Part shown: positions 53,385 to 62,448 of the stretch, in pieces
Layout: every line of letters begins with the position of its first letter
Numbering within the stretch: the stretch's first letter is position 1
Source: Caproiciproducens sp. NJN-50
GTDB lineage: Bacteria; Bacillota; Clostridia; Oscillospirales; Acutalibacteraceae
Direction of reading: 5' to 3'
Assembly: GCF_004103755.1 (NCBI RefSeq)
Contig: NZ_CP035283.1
Coordinates: 558,001 to 622,000, forward strand
DNA: 64,000 nucleotides
Notes under the pieces: model-generated
What the model was told of the DNA's origin: nothing
Database searches by the model: none
The model's input: only the letters and a program-made list of their open reading frames with translations
Made by a program: the position numbers and the translations under genes

Positions 53385-54161
53385 GTGAAAGAATATTCGA
53401 TCGGGCGGACAGGGCACGTTCTTCGCTATCATGATCTTCCCGGCAAAGAGATGCCGATCCTTTTTATCCACGGACTCGGATGCGCGGGCTCGTTCGATTA
53501 TCCCGAGGCTGCCGTTCAGGGTTCCCTGAGGAATCACCGCCGTATTCTCGTCGATCTTTTAGGCGCCGGTTACAGCGACAAGCCTGACGACTTCGGCTAT
53601 GCCGTCGAGGATCATGCGGAATACCTGCTGGAATTCATCGACCATTTGAACCTTGGCCCGTTTATCCTGTTCGGCCATAGCCTGGGCGGGGCGATTGCCA
53701 TTGCCCTCGCGGACAAATGCAGGGACAGGCTTCATCAGATTATTTTAAGTGAATCGAATTTGGACAAAAGCTCTCAAGGATCGACGAGCGGATACATCGC
53801 CGGGTTTAAGATGGAGGACTTTATCGGTCAGGGATTCAGCGGGCTGATAAAGGACAGCCGCGAAAACGGAAACGGAATGTGGGCGGCGTCCATGTCCGCA
53901 TGGCTTCCTAAGGCGGCCTATTTGATCTCTAAATCGGCTTCCGAGGGAGGAAATCCGTCATGGAGAAGCGTATTATATTCGCTGGGGTGTCAGAAGACTT
54001 TTATTTTTGGCGAAAATTCTCTGCCTGACCCGGATGTGCAGGTCCTGAAAGAGCACGGCGTCCAAATTGAAATCGTGAAACAGGCCGGTCATTCCATGGC
54101 GTGGGAAAATCCGGGGGGATTGGCCTCCGCCATCAGCCGGGGGATTCAGTCCGCAAAATAG
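53385..54161 (+). CDS. Alpha/beta hydrolase
   Basis: 258 residues from a GTG at 53385 with GGAGG 8 bases upstream. Oxyanion loop LFIHGLGCAGS, nucleophile elbow GHSLGG (Ser near residue 96) and catalytic His in KQAGHSMAWENP. A small cap region lies between. Substrate unknown. Last gene of the run that begins with rlmD. Confidence 0.9.
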   Translation: MKEYSIGRTGHVLRYHDLPGKEMPILFIHGLGCAGSFDYPEAAVQGSLRNHRRILVDLLGAGYSDKPDDFGYAVEDHAEYLLEFIDHLNLGPFILFGHSLGGAIAIALADKCRDRLHQIILSESNLDKSSQGSTSGYIAGFKMEDFIGQGFSGLIKDSRENGNGMWAASMSAWLPKAAYLISKSASEGGNPSWRSVLYSLGCQKTFIFGENSLPDPDVQVLKEHGVQIEIVKQAGHSMAWENPGGLASAISRGIQSAK

Positions 54162-54200
54162 CCGGGTCCCGGCAGCCGCACGCGTTCTTAAATAAAAAGG

Positions 54201-54236
54201 CGGGCTGAAAATCATGTTTTTCAGCCCGCTTTTTTT
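54201..54236 (+). terminator. Terminator after the alpha/beta hydrolase gene
   Basis: An 11-bp stem (54201-54211 with 54218-54228) followed by a run of seven T; the A run on the left also makes it possible on the minus strand for the symporter unit. Confidence 0.88.
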
Positions 54237-54366
54237 GGTGACCGTTGCTCCCCGACGATCTGGGGATACTGTGCTTGCAAAAGCGGCGGCCATTATCGGA
54301 CTGTAACCCGATAATGGCCGTTCTTGAGGGGGCTCTTATAAACTTTTCGGGTGGAGACTGGGGAGA

Positions 54367-55902
54367 TTAAACGTCCTTGCGCACCATGTGGGTTACGCGA
54401 AGAGTGCTTTCGCTGGCGTGGTCGGTGAAAAAGGCCTCGTAGGCTTCCAGGGGCGGCTTCTTTCCGACGGCGATACCGATGGCGGCGGCGATCAGCGAGC
54501 AGCCGCAGGAAACGATGAAGACCGGAAGACCCAAAGGCGTCCCTTTAATCATGCAGAATATATAAACCACCATGCCGACGATCATGGAGGCAAAGGCGGC
54601 GAGGTTGTTCATGCGCTTCACGTACAGCCCCAGCCAGACGGAGGCGAAGAACATGGTGCCGAATGCGCCGTACACGTAGGTGAATCCGTTTGCGAGAAGG
54701 GTAAACTGGCCGATCGCGCAGAGAACGGCCAATACGCCGAGGGAGAGGATCGTGATGCGGAGCTGCTTGGTGGTTTTTTCGTCTTCTTCGCCGGAAGCCT
54801 CTTTCCCCTGCAGGACGCGCTTGATGTCGTAGATCAGCGAAGTGGAGCAGTGGAGCAGCATGGAGTTGGCGGTCGATACGGCCGCCGCGCAGATGGCGGT
54901 CAGGGCCAGCGCGCCCAGGACCGGGTTGATGTTGCTTTTAATCAGGCGCGGGAACATGTAGTCGCTTGTGATGCCCTGTGGCAGGCTGGGCATGAGCATT
55001 TTTCCTCCCATGCCGATCACGACGAGGGGAATAAAGACAAAAACGAGGAGAATCAGAACGATAAACATTTGCTCCGCGGCGGTTTTCGCATTGCGGGGCG
55101 CCATAAAACGTGAGACCCAGTGAGGCGCGACCGTGGACCCGAAGCAGTTGGATAAAAAGTAGGAAACCAGGGTGCTGGCGCCGAAAGTGCCCCATGAGCT
55201 GCCGAGAATTCCCTTTTCGAGCGGAGCGCCGCCTTCCAGGGTCGGGGCGGTGGTGGTGGCGAAATTCTGGATGATATTGCCGATTCCGCCGCAGTTCTGC
55301 AGAACCGCAACCATTGCGGCGATGACGCCGATCAGAATGAGCGCGGCGTTGAGGGTATCGGTCGCCGCGACGGATTCAAACCCGCCCATGCAGGTAAAAA
55401 TCAGAAGGATCATGAAAAACAGGACCGCGAAATTATATGGGATTCCCGTAATAGTTGAAAAGACGATCCCAAACCCCTGGACCTGAATGTAGGAAAAGAC
55501 AAAATAGCCGATCAGCTCGATCACGGCGGAGAAAATCTGGATGGGGCTTTTTTCGGTATAGGGGTCGTAGCGCAGATGCATATATTCGGGGAAGGTGCGG
55601 CACGGAACCTCTGGGCGGCGGATCTTGTAAGCAACCAGCGGCATCAGGGCCGTGGCCAGGAACCAGCCGGCGACCCAGCCGAAAACGGCGCTGACGCCGC
55701 GGGAATAAATATTGCCGGGCACGCCCATGACGGACGCCACGGAGAGCCAGGTGGCCATCGTCGTGCCGACTCCGAGCAGAAGGCCCATTTTGTTGCCACC
55801 GGTTGTGAAATCGGTCATGGTCTCGACTTTTTTGCTGCTGACCAGGGATGTTACGATAATAAAGGCAAAATATAAAATAAATACCCAAATATAAATACTC
55901 AT
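54367..55902 (-). CDS. Sodium:solute symporter family protein
   Basis: 511 residues with about thirteen transmembrane helices, SSS family. TTGGNKMGLLLGVGTTMATWLS is the helix-1 sodium and substrate region, and ALALTAICAAAVSTANSMLLHCSTSLIYD contains the second-sodium-site Ser pair on helix 8. SSS members of this branch carry sugars, amino acids or short carboxylates. A small membrane protein gene lies 40 bases upstream, and the pair is preceded by a sigma-54 promoter. I infer uptake of the acid that the thiolase/CoA-transferase cluster breaks down. Confidence 0.9.
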   Translation of the reverse strand: MSIYIWVFILYFAFIIVTSLVSSKKVETMTDFTTGGNKMGLLLGVGTTMATWLSVASVMGVPGNIYSRGVSAVFGWVAGWFLATALMPLVAYKIRRPEVPCRTFPEYMHLRYDPYTEKSPIQIFSAVIELIGYFVFSYIQVQGFGIVFSTITGIPYNFAVLFFMILLIFTCMGGFESVAATDTLNAALILIGVIAAMVAVLQNCGGIGNIIQNFATTTAPTLEGGAPLEKGILGSSWGTFGASTLVSYFLSNCFGSTVAPHWVSRFMAPRNAKTAAEQMFIVLILLVFVFIPLVVIGMGGKMLMPSLPQGITSDYMFPRLIKSNINPVLGALALTAICAAAVSTANSMLLHCSTSLIYDIKRVLQGKEASGEEDEKTTKQLRITILSLGVLAVLCAIGQFTLLANGFTYVYGAFGTMFFASVWLGLYVKRMNNLAAFASMIVGMVVYIFCMIKGTPLGLPVFIVSCGCSLIAAAIGIAVGKKPPLEAYEAFFTDHASESTLRVTHMVRKDV

Positions 55903-55942
55903 CGGAATTCCTCCCTCATTTTACTACACGAAAGCCTCTGGC

Positions 55943-56116
55943 TTATTTTTTTGTATCCGGCGCTTTCTTCGCATCCGGATTGCAGGTAAACAAATGGCCG
56001 GTTGCGCCCAGCCGGGAGAGACCTGTCCTTTCGATTACGATGGCAACGCCGAGGTAGATGATAAGACCGGCAATAAGGACAAGGATCCATGCGATGAAGG
56101 GAAACAGGGAAACCAT
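55943..56116 (-). CDS. Symporter small accessory protein, 57 residues
   Basis: AGGAG lies 5 bases before the ATG. Product: one N-terminal hydrophobic helix (LFPFIAWILVLIAGLIIYLGVAIVI, residues ~4-28), then a polar tail with RLGATGHLF and a Lys-rich end. Small one-helix proteins of this kind are commonly encoded next to SSS symporters and are taken to be their accessory subunits. First gene of the two-gene unit. Confidence 0.72.
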   Translation of the reverse strand: MVSLFPFIAWILVLIAGLIIYLGVAIVIERTGLSRLGATGHLFTCNPDAKKAPDTKK

Positions 56117-56341
56117 AAGAACTCCTCTCTTTCATTCATGATTTGTTTTGCTCCGCATCGTGCGATGCAGGCTGCCGCTCCAAGCGGCCGCGGAAATGAC
56201 GGTATGGTTCTGCGAATCGGAACATTGAATGTTGTTTTGAAAGGATGGCCGCCTCAAGCGTCCGGGAGGACAACCCGCCAGCCGCCTTCCTGCTTTCCCG
56301 CCTCCTTATGTTTGATCGTATTGATACACCTGACATTTAAA

Positions 56342-56356
56342 GCAAATTCAATGCCA
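56342..56356 (-). promoter_or_regulatory. Sigma-54 promoter of the symporter operon
   Basis: Minus-strand TGGCAT-N5-TTGC followed by T (TGGCAT complement at 56351-56356, TTGC complement at 56342-56345). One base off the TGGCAC-N5-TTGC consensus; the invariant GG and GC are kept with correct spacing. It ends 225 bases before the accessory gene start. A palindrome TCAATCGATTGA lies just upstream at 56393-56404. Confidence 0.7.
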
Positions 56357-56400
56357 GTATGTTGATTGGGGAAATTTTGATCCGATCCGATTTCAATCGA

Positions 56401-56430
56401 TTGATTCCCAAATTGTAAATATGATATAAT
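56401..56430 (+). promoter_or_regulatory. Sigma-A promoter of the sigma-54 activator gene
   Basis: TTGATT (56401-56406), 18 bp, TATAAT (56425-56430) with TG one base before the -10. Confidence 0.65.
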
Positions 56431-56483
56431 AATTTGCGGCAAACGGACCTGAGTTTGATGAATGTTTAAAGAAAGCGGGTGGA

Positions 56484-57905
56484 ATGGTGGAAGTAAACGA
56501 GTTCTATGAAATGATGCTGGACAACATTCCGTATGGGATCTATATTTTGGATGCAAAGGGTAAGTACATCTATGTCAACAGCACCTATGTACGGACTCTG
56601 AACATGAGCAAGGCTGAACTGCTGACTTACAACGTGCACGACTTTCTTAAAACCGGTCTGATCACCTTCTGCATCTCGGACATTGTTTACCAGAAAAAGC
56701 GGCATGTCGCGATGTTTCAGGATATTCACAGCGTGGGAAACCAGGGGAACACTTCCTTCCGGCAGCTGGTGATTTCCAATCCCGTCCTCGGCCCGAACGG
56801 AGAGGTGCAGAACATTATCGCGCTGTGCAAATCGCTGGATTCCCTGAACGAATTCTACAATGAGGCCGCCATGAGCAACGGGGTGTCTTCCTTCGCGCGG
56901 CCTGTGCAGCCGATTCCCAGCGGCGAGTCGGTGATTGCCGAGAGCAAGGCGATGAAGGATATTCTCGCCATGGCGAAAGAAGTGGCAAATGTGGACGCCT
57001 CGATTTTGATTACGGGGGAGTCGGGGACCGGCAAGGAGGTCATCGCCCAGTATATCCACCAGAGCAGCAGGCGCTCCGGCAAAAAAATGGTTGTCATCAA
57101 CTGCGCGTCTCTGCCGGAAAACCTGCTGGAAGCCGAGCTGTTCGGCTATGAGAAGGGCGCCTTCACCGGAGCGTCCCCCAATGGGAAAGCCGGGATGTTC
57201 GAAATGGCGGACGGCGGCACGCTTTTTCTGGATGAGGTCAATTCCCTGCCCTACTCCCTGCAGGGAAAGCTGCTGCGGGCCATTGAAACGAAAAATATTC
57301 AGAGGATCGGTTCCACTCACAGCAAGCAGGTGGATTTCCGCCTGATCTCCGCGACCAACGAGGACCTCTGGAAAGCCGTCGCGGAGAAGCGGTTCCGGGC
57401 CGATCTGTTTTTCCGTCTCAACGTGATCCCCCTGCCCCTTGTGCCCCTGCGGGAACGCAGGGAAGACATCGTTCCCCTAGCCCTTCATTTTTTGAATTAT
57501 TACAACAATAAATACAACAAAAATAAGAATTTTACGGAAGCGACGATCGCGAATATTCTGGAATACCCCTGGTATGGCAACGTGCGTGAATTAAAGAATT
57601 TTGTGGAACGTTCCGTTGTGATGAGCGCCGGTGACTATATTGAAATCAACGACATTGGCGCAATCGCGGCAAACTCTGACTTTTCATCGATCCATCGGCC
57701 CCTGATCCCGCTTCAGAGCGCTCCCACCCGTTTTGACACCATGATGCAGCAGGGGGTTTCACTGGAGCAGTATGTTTCTCAGTGCGAGTGCGAATACCTG
57801 AACTTCGCGATGGAACGCTTTCAGAGCACTTATGCCGCCGCCAAGGCGCTGGGAACGAGCCAGTCCGCCATTATGCGCAAGAAAAGGAAATACCATCTGA
57901 AGTGA
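56484..57905 (+). CDS. Sigma-54-dependent transcriptional activator with PAS domain
   Basis: 473 residues. A PAS domain occupies about residues 1-120 (MMLDNIPYGIYILDAKGKYIYVN). The AAA+ domain (about 150-385) has Walker A GESGTGKEV, the sigma-54-contacting loop GAFTGA, Walker B GGTLFLDEVNSLP and the R-finger region RADLFFRLNV. The C-terminal HTH is of the TyrR/Fis-like type (YAAAKALGTSQSAIMRKKRKYHLK). It activates the sigma-54 holoenzyme from distant sites. It lies between the symporter operon and the thiolase gene and is surrounded by three -24/-12 promoters, so it is very probably their activator. The signal sensed by PAS is unknown. Confidence 0.95.
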   Translation: MVEVNEFYEMMLDNIPYGIYILDAKGKYIYVNSTYVRTLNMSKAELLTYNVHDFLKTGLITFCISDIVYQKKRHVAMFQDIHSVGNQGNTSFRQLVISNPVLGPNGEVQNIIALCKSLDSLNEFYNEAAMSNGVSSFARPVQPIPSGESVIAESKAMKDILAMAKEVANVDASILITGESGTGKEVIAQYIHQSSRRSGKKMVVINCASLPENLLEAELFGYEKGAFTGASPNGKAGMFEMADGGTLFLDEVNSLPYSLQGKLLRAIETKNIQRIGSTHSKQVDFRLISATNEDLWKAVAEKRFRADLFFRLNVIPLPLVPLRERREDIVPLALHFLNYYNNKYNKNKNFTEATIANILEYPWYGNVRELKNFVERSVVMSAGDYIEINDIGAIAANSDFSSIHRPLIPLQSAPTRFDTMMQQGVSLEQYVSQCECEYLNFAMERFQSTYAAAKALGTSQSAIMRKKRKYHLK

Positions 57906-57998
57906 TCCGGCCGCTCCGAAGCGCGGAGGATTGATTTCAATTTCAGCGGTCGGAACAGCCCGGCTTTTGGGATATCTTGATGACGGAAAAAGAGGAAC

Positions 57999-58033
57999 CG
58001 TGCAGAATGATCTGGAATTCTGCACGAATTTTT
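57999..58033 (+). terminator. Terminator of the sigma-54 activator gene
   Basis: A 10-bp perfect stem (57999-58008 with 58017-58026), then AATTTTTT. Confidence 0.88.
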
Positions 58034-58088
58034 TATATTATTACAGATTCGTATTGTACTATGTTTCTATAAAATTAAAATTCCTTCA

Positions 58089-58124
58089 GGCTTCCGGCGG
58101 AGGCTGAATTTTCCGCCGGAAGCC
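58089..58124 (-). terminator. Hairpin downstream of the thiolase gene
   Basis: A 13-bp perfect stem (58089-58101 with 58112-58124), 33 bases past the thiolase stop; T run moderate. Confidence 0.65.
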
Positions 58125-58157
58125 GCCCGGCCGCATCCAATCGTCAATCCCTGACAG

Positions 58158-59447
58158 TCAGACGCGGATAATGCATCCGTCACCCTGCGTGAGTCCTCCG
58201 CAGATTGCGCAGGCTGCGATCCCGCCGCCTCTGCGGCGCAGCTCCATGCCGGCGTTCATCATGATGCGTGCGCCGCTGGCCGTATTTGCGTGGCCGATGG
58301 CGATTGCGCCGCCGTTGACGTTCAGTTTTTTCATGAGGGATTCGTAAACTCCAGCGTCGAATGTATCCAACGGATAATGTGCGATCATGGAGACAGCGCG
58401 GGCGTAGTCGTCCTCCAGAAATGCCTTGCAGGCCAGAAGTTTGCAGGAGACCAGTGGAACCGCGGCAAATGCCTCGTTGATTTCGATGACATCCAGGTCC
58501 TCCAGGGAGAGCTTCTGGGCATTCAGCAGCTTCTTAATGGCGAGCGCGGGAGCCACCGGCAGCAATTCCGGAGCGGCGGCGATGGAGCAGATATCGACAA
58601 CCGTATAGAGAGGCTGAATGCCCAACTCCTCTGCCTTGCTCCGCTTCATCAGGATCTGGGCGGCGGCGCCGTCGTTCAGGCCGGGGGCGTTGCCCGCGGT
58701 AATCGTCGGGTTCCCGAAGATCGTGGGCAGCTTGGCCAGACTTTCCATGCTGATTTCCGGGCGGTACTGCTCGTCGATCTCCAGTGTGTGGCTTTCGGCC
58801 TTTTTGCCCTTTTTAACGGTGTATTCGATGGGGAACATAACGGATTTATAAAACCCGTTTTCATATGCCCGGCCGTATTTCTGGTGGCTTGCCAGCGCCA
58901 GCTCATCCTGCTCTTCGCGGGTGACATGATAGACCTGGGCCACATTTCCGGAGTCCACGGAAACGGGAGCGTAATCCTTGTAACCCAGCGGGAACAGGGG
59001 ATCTTCCAACTGCAGGCCGCCGGTCTTGACGCCGGCCCATCTCATGTTGCGGGCCAGATAGGGGACCGTGCTGAAGCTGGTGGCGCCGCCGGCAAGGGCG
59101 GTCTCGGCCTCTCCCAGAAGAATGCGGCCGGCGGCATAGTTGGCGGCGGACATGGCGGAAACGCAGGCCTTGTCCAGAGTGACGGAGGGCGTGGTCGCGG
59201 GCAGGCCCGCTTTCAGGAGCGACTGGCGCGCCACGACGGGAGTATACGGGTCTTTGCAGTTGGTCGTATCGCCGCACCCCCACCACACCTCGTCGATGCT
59301 TTCCGGCGCCAGGCCGGCCTGTTCAATTGCGGCCTTCATGGCGGCGGCGCCCAGATCGTAGATGTCCACATTTTTTAAGCTTCCCCCGAAGCGTCCGAAA
59401 GGGGTCCGCGCGGCGCTCACTACAACAATTTCTTCTTTCATTTTCAT
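58158..59447 (-). CDS. Thiolase (acetyl-CoA acyltransferase type)
   Basis: 429 residues; usual size ~390-430. Catalytic Cys near residue 95 in LDKACVSAM, His in GGAIAIGHANTASGAR, and the second Cys in the C-terminal CAICGGLTQGDG; NEAF is at INEAFAAVP. ATG 59447 has AGGAGG 8 bases upstream. It could cleave 3-ketoacyl-CoA in degradation or condense acetyl-CoA in synthesis. Transcribed alone from a perfect sigma-54 promoter at 59554-59569, divergent from the SDR/CoA-transferase operon. Confidence 0.93.
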   Translation of the reverse strand: MKMKEEIVVVSAARTPFGRFGGSLKNVDIYDLGAAAMKAAIEQAGLAPESIDEVWWGCGDTTNCKDPYTPVVARQSLLKAGLPATTPSVTLDKACVSAMSAANYAAGRILLGEAETALAGGATSFSTVPYLARNMRWAGVKTGGLQLEDPLFPLGYKDYAPVSVDSGNVAQVYHVTREEQDELALASHQKYGRAYENGFYKSVMFPIEYTVKKGKKAESHTLEIDEQYRPEISMESLAKLPTIFGNPTITAGNAPGLNDGAAAQILMKRSKAEELGIQPLYTVVDICSIAAAPELLPVAPALAIKKLLNAQKLSLEDLDVIEINEAFAAVPLVSCKLLACKAFLEDDYARAVSMIAHYPLDTFDAGVYESLMKKLNVNGGAIAIGHANTASGARIMMNAGMELRRRGGGIAACAICGGLTQGDGCIIRV

Positions 59448-59553
59448 GGCTGTTTCCTCCTCGGTTTTTATTCTTGAAGCGACTGTGTGCACAGAAAGGC
59501 TTGATTTGCCGGGCGATCCCGGCACGCTGAACACAATCTCCGTTTTATACCTC

Positions 59554-59569
59554 GCAAAATCCGTGCCAA
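59554..59569 (-). promoter_or_regulatory. Sigma-54 promoter of the thiolase gene
   Basis: Minus-strand TTGGCAC-N5-TTGC (complement of GTGCCAA at 59563-59569 and GCAA at 59554-59557), full consensus, ending 106 bases before the thiolase start. Confidence 0.88.
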
Positions 59570-59770
59570 TTGGAGCAAATAAACCGGATCAGAATTTTTT
59601 TCCGCGGATATTTCCGCCGAAGGCCCTGTTTGGAACCTCGTTTCCCGCCCGGATGCAAGATGTTCGAGATAGCTCGGGGGATTCCGTACCACTTTGCCCG
59701 TGGAGAGCCGGCGGGCCCTGACGGCGCCGCCGGAAACCGGAATCGAATCGAATACGCCTTGACAAACTCA

Positions 59771-59794
59771 AATCGACTTGTTGTTAAGTCGATT
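59771..59794. promoter_or_regulatory. Upstream activating sequence candidate, 9-bp perfect inverted repeat
   Basis: AATCGACTT, six bases, then AAGTCGATT. It lies about 200 bases from each of the two divergent sigma-54 promoters (59569 and 59962), the typical distance for an enhancer bound by an AAA+ activator. The rest of the 604-base gap between the two genes shows only these three elements. Confidence 0.65.
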
Positions 59795-59961
59795 CAGACT
59801 TAAAAGCCCGGACGAGACGCCTGAATCGTTTTCCCTCATCCGCGATTCGAGACGGGTCCGGGCAGGGAAAAGAAAAGCAAGAACGCGCTGTGGCCGGCAA
59901 ATTGAAATTATTGCTTGGATTCGGGGCACTGAAAAATAAAAAGTCCGTTCCTTATTTGCAA

Positions 59962-59978
59962 TTGGCACGGTATTTGCA
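59962..59978 (+). promoter_or_regulatory. Sigma-54 promoter of the SDR-CoA-transferase operon
   Basis: TTGGCAC (59962-59968), five bases, TTGCA (59974-59978): full -24/-12 consensus, 73 bases before the first start codon. Confidence 0.9.
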
Positions 59979-60051
59979 GGTTGTTTTCACTGTAGAACGG
60001 ATTTGGCGGACAGCCAGTTCTCAATTCAATTTTTTGAAGGAGGATTTTACG

Positions 60052-60792
60052 ATGGGTAAACTGAGTGGAAAGTATGCTGTTGTAACAGGCGGAGGACAGG
60101 GAATCGGCAGGGCGATCGTGGAGGCCTATCTGAAAGAGGATATCGCGGGGCTCGTGATCATCGACTACAACGTCGAAGTGGCGAACAAAACGAAAGCGGA
60201 AATCGATCCCGACGGGAGAATCACCGTTGTCTCCTGCGATATTTCGTCGAGGGAGAGCGTCGAAACGGCGTTCCAGGAAGTTTTCAAAGTGCTGCCGCAG
60301 GTTGATATCCTTGTCAACAACGCGGGGATTACGCGCGATGCCATGCTTCATAAGATGAAGTATGAGGATTTCGCGCGCGTTCTGCACACCAATCTTTTCG
60401 GCGGGTTTTCCTGCACGCAGATGGTCGCCCCCGGGATGCGCGAGCGCAACTACGGCAAGATCATCTTTATCGGGTCCATCAATTCCTACGGACAGATCGG
60501 GCAGTCCAATTACGCCGCTTCCAAAGCCGGCATCCTGGGACTGGCCAAATCAAACGCGAAGGAGCTTGCCAAACACAACGTCACCGTCAATGTGATCGAA
60601 CCCGGCTACATCAAGACGGATATGCTGAAGACGGTTCCCGAAAAGATCATCAGCACCTGGCTTGACCTGATTCCCATGCACCGCATGGCCGATCCTTCCG
60701 AGCTGGCGCCGGTGGCCGTGTTCCTGGCAAGCGACGACTCGAGCTTTGTGACCGGCAATGTCATCCGTGTCTGCGGCGGAGCGAAAATGTAA
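60052..60792 (+). CDS. SDR family oxidoreductase (acetoacetyl-CoA-reductase/FabG-like)
   Basis: 246 residues. VVTGGGQGIGRAI, LVNNAGITRDAM, Ser in IFIGSINSYG and Tyr-Lys in NYAASKAG, ending VTGNVIRVCGGAKM. NAGITRDAM is the usual signature of FabG/PhaB-type 3-ketoacyl thioester reductases. AAGGAGG precedes the ATG by 8 bases. In the operon it probably interconverts a (R)-3-hydroxyacyl-CoA (or the free 3-hydroxyacid) and its 3-keto form. First gene after the sigma-54 promoter. Confidence 0.9.
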   Translation: MGKLSGKYAVVTGGGQGIGRAIVEAYLKEDIAGLVIIDYNVEVANKTKAEIDPDGRITVVSCDISSRESVETAFQEVFKVLPQVDILVNNAGITRDAMLHKMKYEDFARVLHTNLFGGFSCTQMVAPGMRERNYGKIIFIGSINSYGQIGQSNYAASKAGILGLAKSNAKELAKHNVTVNVIEPGYIKTDMLKTVPEKIISTWLDLIPMHRMADPSELAPVAVFLASDDSSFVTGNVIRVCGGAKM

Positions 60793-60856
60793 GTTGGCGC
60801 GGACTGCCGGCAGGCAGCGGCGAAATCATTGAAAGACATTCAAAAAGGGTGATAAA

Positions 60857-62422
60857 ATGGCGAAAATAGTATCGGTAGAAGAGGCGGTTTCCCATGTCAA
60901 GAGCGGGGACACTGTCGCCGTCAACGGGATGATGTGGGTCGGCGGCAGCAAAAAGTTTTACGAGGCACTGGAAAACCGTTTCCTTGAAACAAAAAGCCCG
61001 ACGGACCTTACGCTTTTTTCTTCCTGCGGCATCGGACATACCATGGCATCGGGCACAACCCCAGAGCTTGCCAATCGTCTGGCTCATCCGGGGATGGTCA
61101 AAAGGATTGTTACCTCACATATCCAATCCTTTGTTGATTTTCTGCCGATGATCAGCAACAATCAGATCGAGGCATACATCATTCCTCAGGGGACCATCGC
61201 CGAAATGTTCCACAGTGCCGCCCGGCGGTCCGCCGGAACCTTCACAAAGATCGGCCTGAAGACTCATGCCGATCCCCGCTACCAGTGCGGAGCTTTGAAT
61301 GAGATCTCGAAAGACAAGCTGTGTGAGCTTGTGACCTTTGACGGGGAGGAATATCTTTTTTACAGAAATATTTATCCCGACGTCTGCCTGATCCGCGGAA
61401 CGACCGCCGATGCCAATGGGAACATTACCTTTGAGCATGAGGCGGCGATTTACGATCCCTTTGCCACAGTTCAGGCCGTGAAAAATAACGGCGGCATTGT
61501 CATCGTGCAGGTCGAGCGCATCAACGGCGGCTTTGCCAGTCCGCAGCTTGTCAAGATTCCCGGCCGGCTGGTCGATTACGTCTATGTTGATCCGGACCAG
61601 ATGCAGACGGCAAACGTGGTTTACAACGGGATTTACAGCGGTGAAATCCGCGCCCCGCTGAACGCGATTGATTCCTCTATCACCGAAGATACGAAGAGCG
61701 CTTCCGACCGTCCGCCGGCAGTCAGGGTCATCACCCGCCGCGCGGCGATGGAACTGAAAAAAGGAGATATTGTCAATTTGGGAATCGGCATGGCCTCTTC
61801 GATCGGCCTGGATGCCCAGGAGATGAATCTGATCGATTTGAACGATATCACCTTCACCATTGAGCTCGGGCTGTTCGGGGGTGTTCCGGCAGGCAGCGCT
61901 TCCTTTGGGGCGACTCTGAATCCGGACGCGATGTACGACCAGGCGTCCCAGTTCGAGTTTTATGAGGGAGGCGGCCTTGACATCGCGTTTGTGGGCGCGC
62001 TGGAAGTGGATCGGCACGGCAACGTGAACGTGATTCAGTCCGGGAAAAAAGCGATCGGCGTGGGCGGATTCAACTATGTCACCGCTACCCCGAAAACAGT
62101 TGTTTACTGTACGAAATTCATGAGCCGCTCCAATTACAGCAAAGGCGAGGATGGGCGGTTTGTCCCTGTCAACGGAGGCTTCAAGAAGATTGTCGGCGAA
62201 GTGGAATACATCAATTTTAACGGTGAAATCGCCACGAAAAATCACCAGAGAGCGCTCTATATCACCGAGCGGTGCGTTTTCGAGCTGCTGGACGGCGAAC
62301 TGGTGCTGACGGAAATTTCCCCGTTCGTGGATCTGCAGAAAGACATTCTTGATTTGCTGCCGTTCCGGCCGAAGATCAGCGAACATCTGAAAAAAATGCC
62401 GAATCTTTGTTTCGAATTTTAA
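60857..62422 (+). CDS. Acyl-CoA:carboxylate CoA-transferase, fused alpha-beta (YdiF/propionate CoA-transferase type)
   Basis: 521 residues, the fused two-subunit form of family I CoA-transferases. The catalytic Glu is residue 336 in FTIELGLFGGVPAG, and the first half has the oxyanion region GTTADANGNITFEHEA. It moves CoA from acetyl-CoA or another acyl-CoA onto a short-chain acid through a glutamyl-CoA thioester. Within this regulon it is the likely activation step for an acid imported by the symporter. Confidence 0.93.
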   Translation: MAKIVSVEEAVSHVKSGDTVAVNGMMWVGGSKKFYEALENRFLETKSPTDLTLFSSCGIGHTMASGTTPELANRLAHPGMVKRIVTSHIQSFVDFLPMISNNQIEAYIIPQGTIAEMFHSAARRSAGTFTKIGLKTHADPRYQCGALNEISKDKLCELVTFDGEEYLFYRNIYPDVCLIRGTTADANGNITFEHEAAIYDPFATVQAVKNNGGIVIVQVERINGGFASPQLVKIPGRLVDYVYVDPDQMQTANVVYNGIYSGEIRAPLNAIDSSITEDTKSASDRPPAVRVITRRAAMELKKGDIVNLGIGMASSIGLDAQEMNLIDLNDITFTIELGLFGGVPAGSASFGATLNPDAMYDQASQFEFYEGGGLDIAFVGALEVDRHGNVNVIQSGKKAIGVGGFNYVTATPKTVVYCTKFMSRSNYSKGEDGRFVPVNGGFKKIVGEVEYINFNGEIATKNHQRALYITERCVFELLDGELVLTEISPFVDLQKDILDLLPFRPKISEHLKKMPNLCFEF

Positions 62423-62448
62423 GGTTCGCAGGAAGTGCGGGGTGACTT

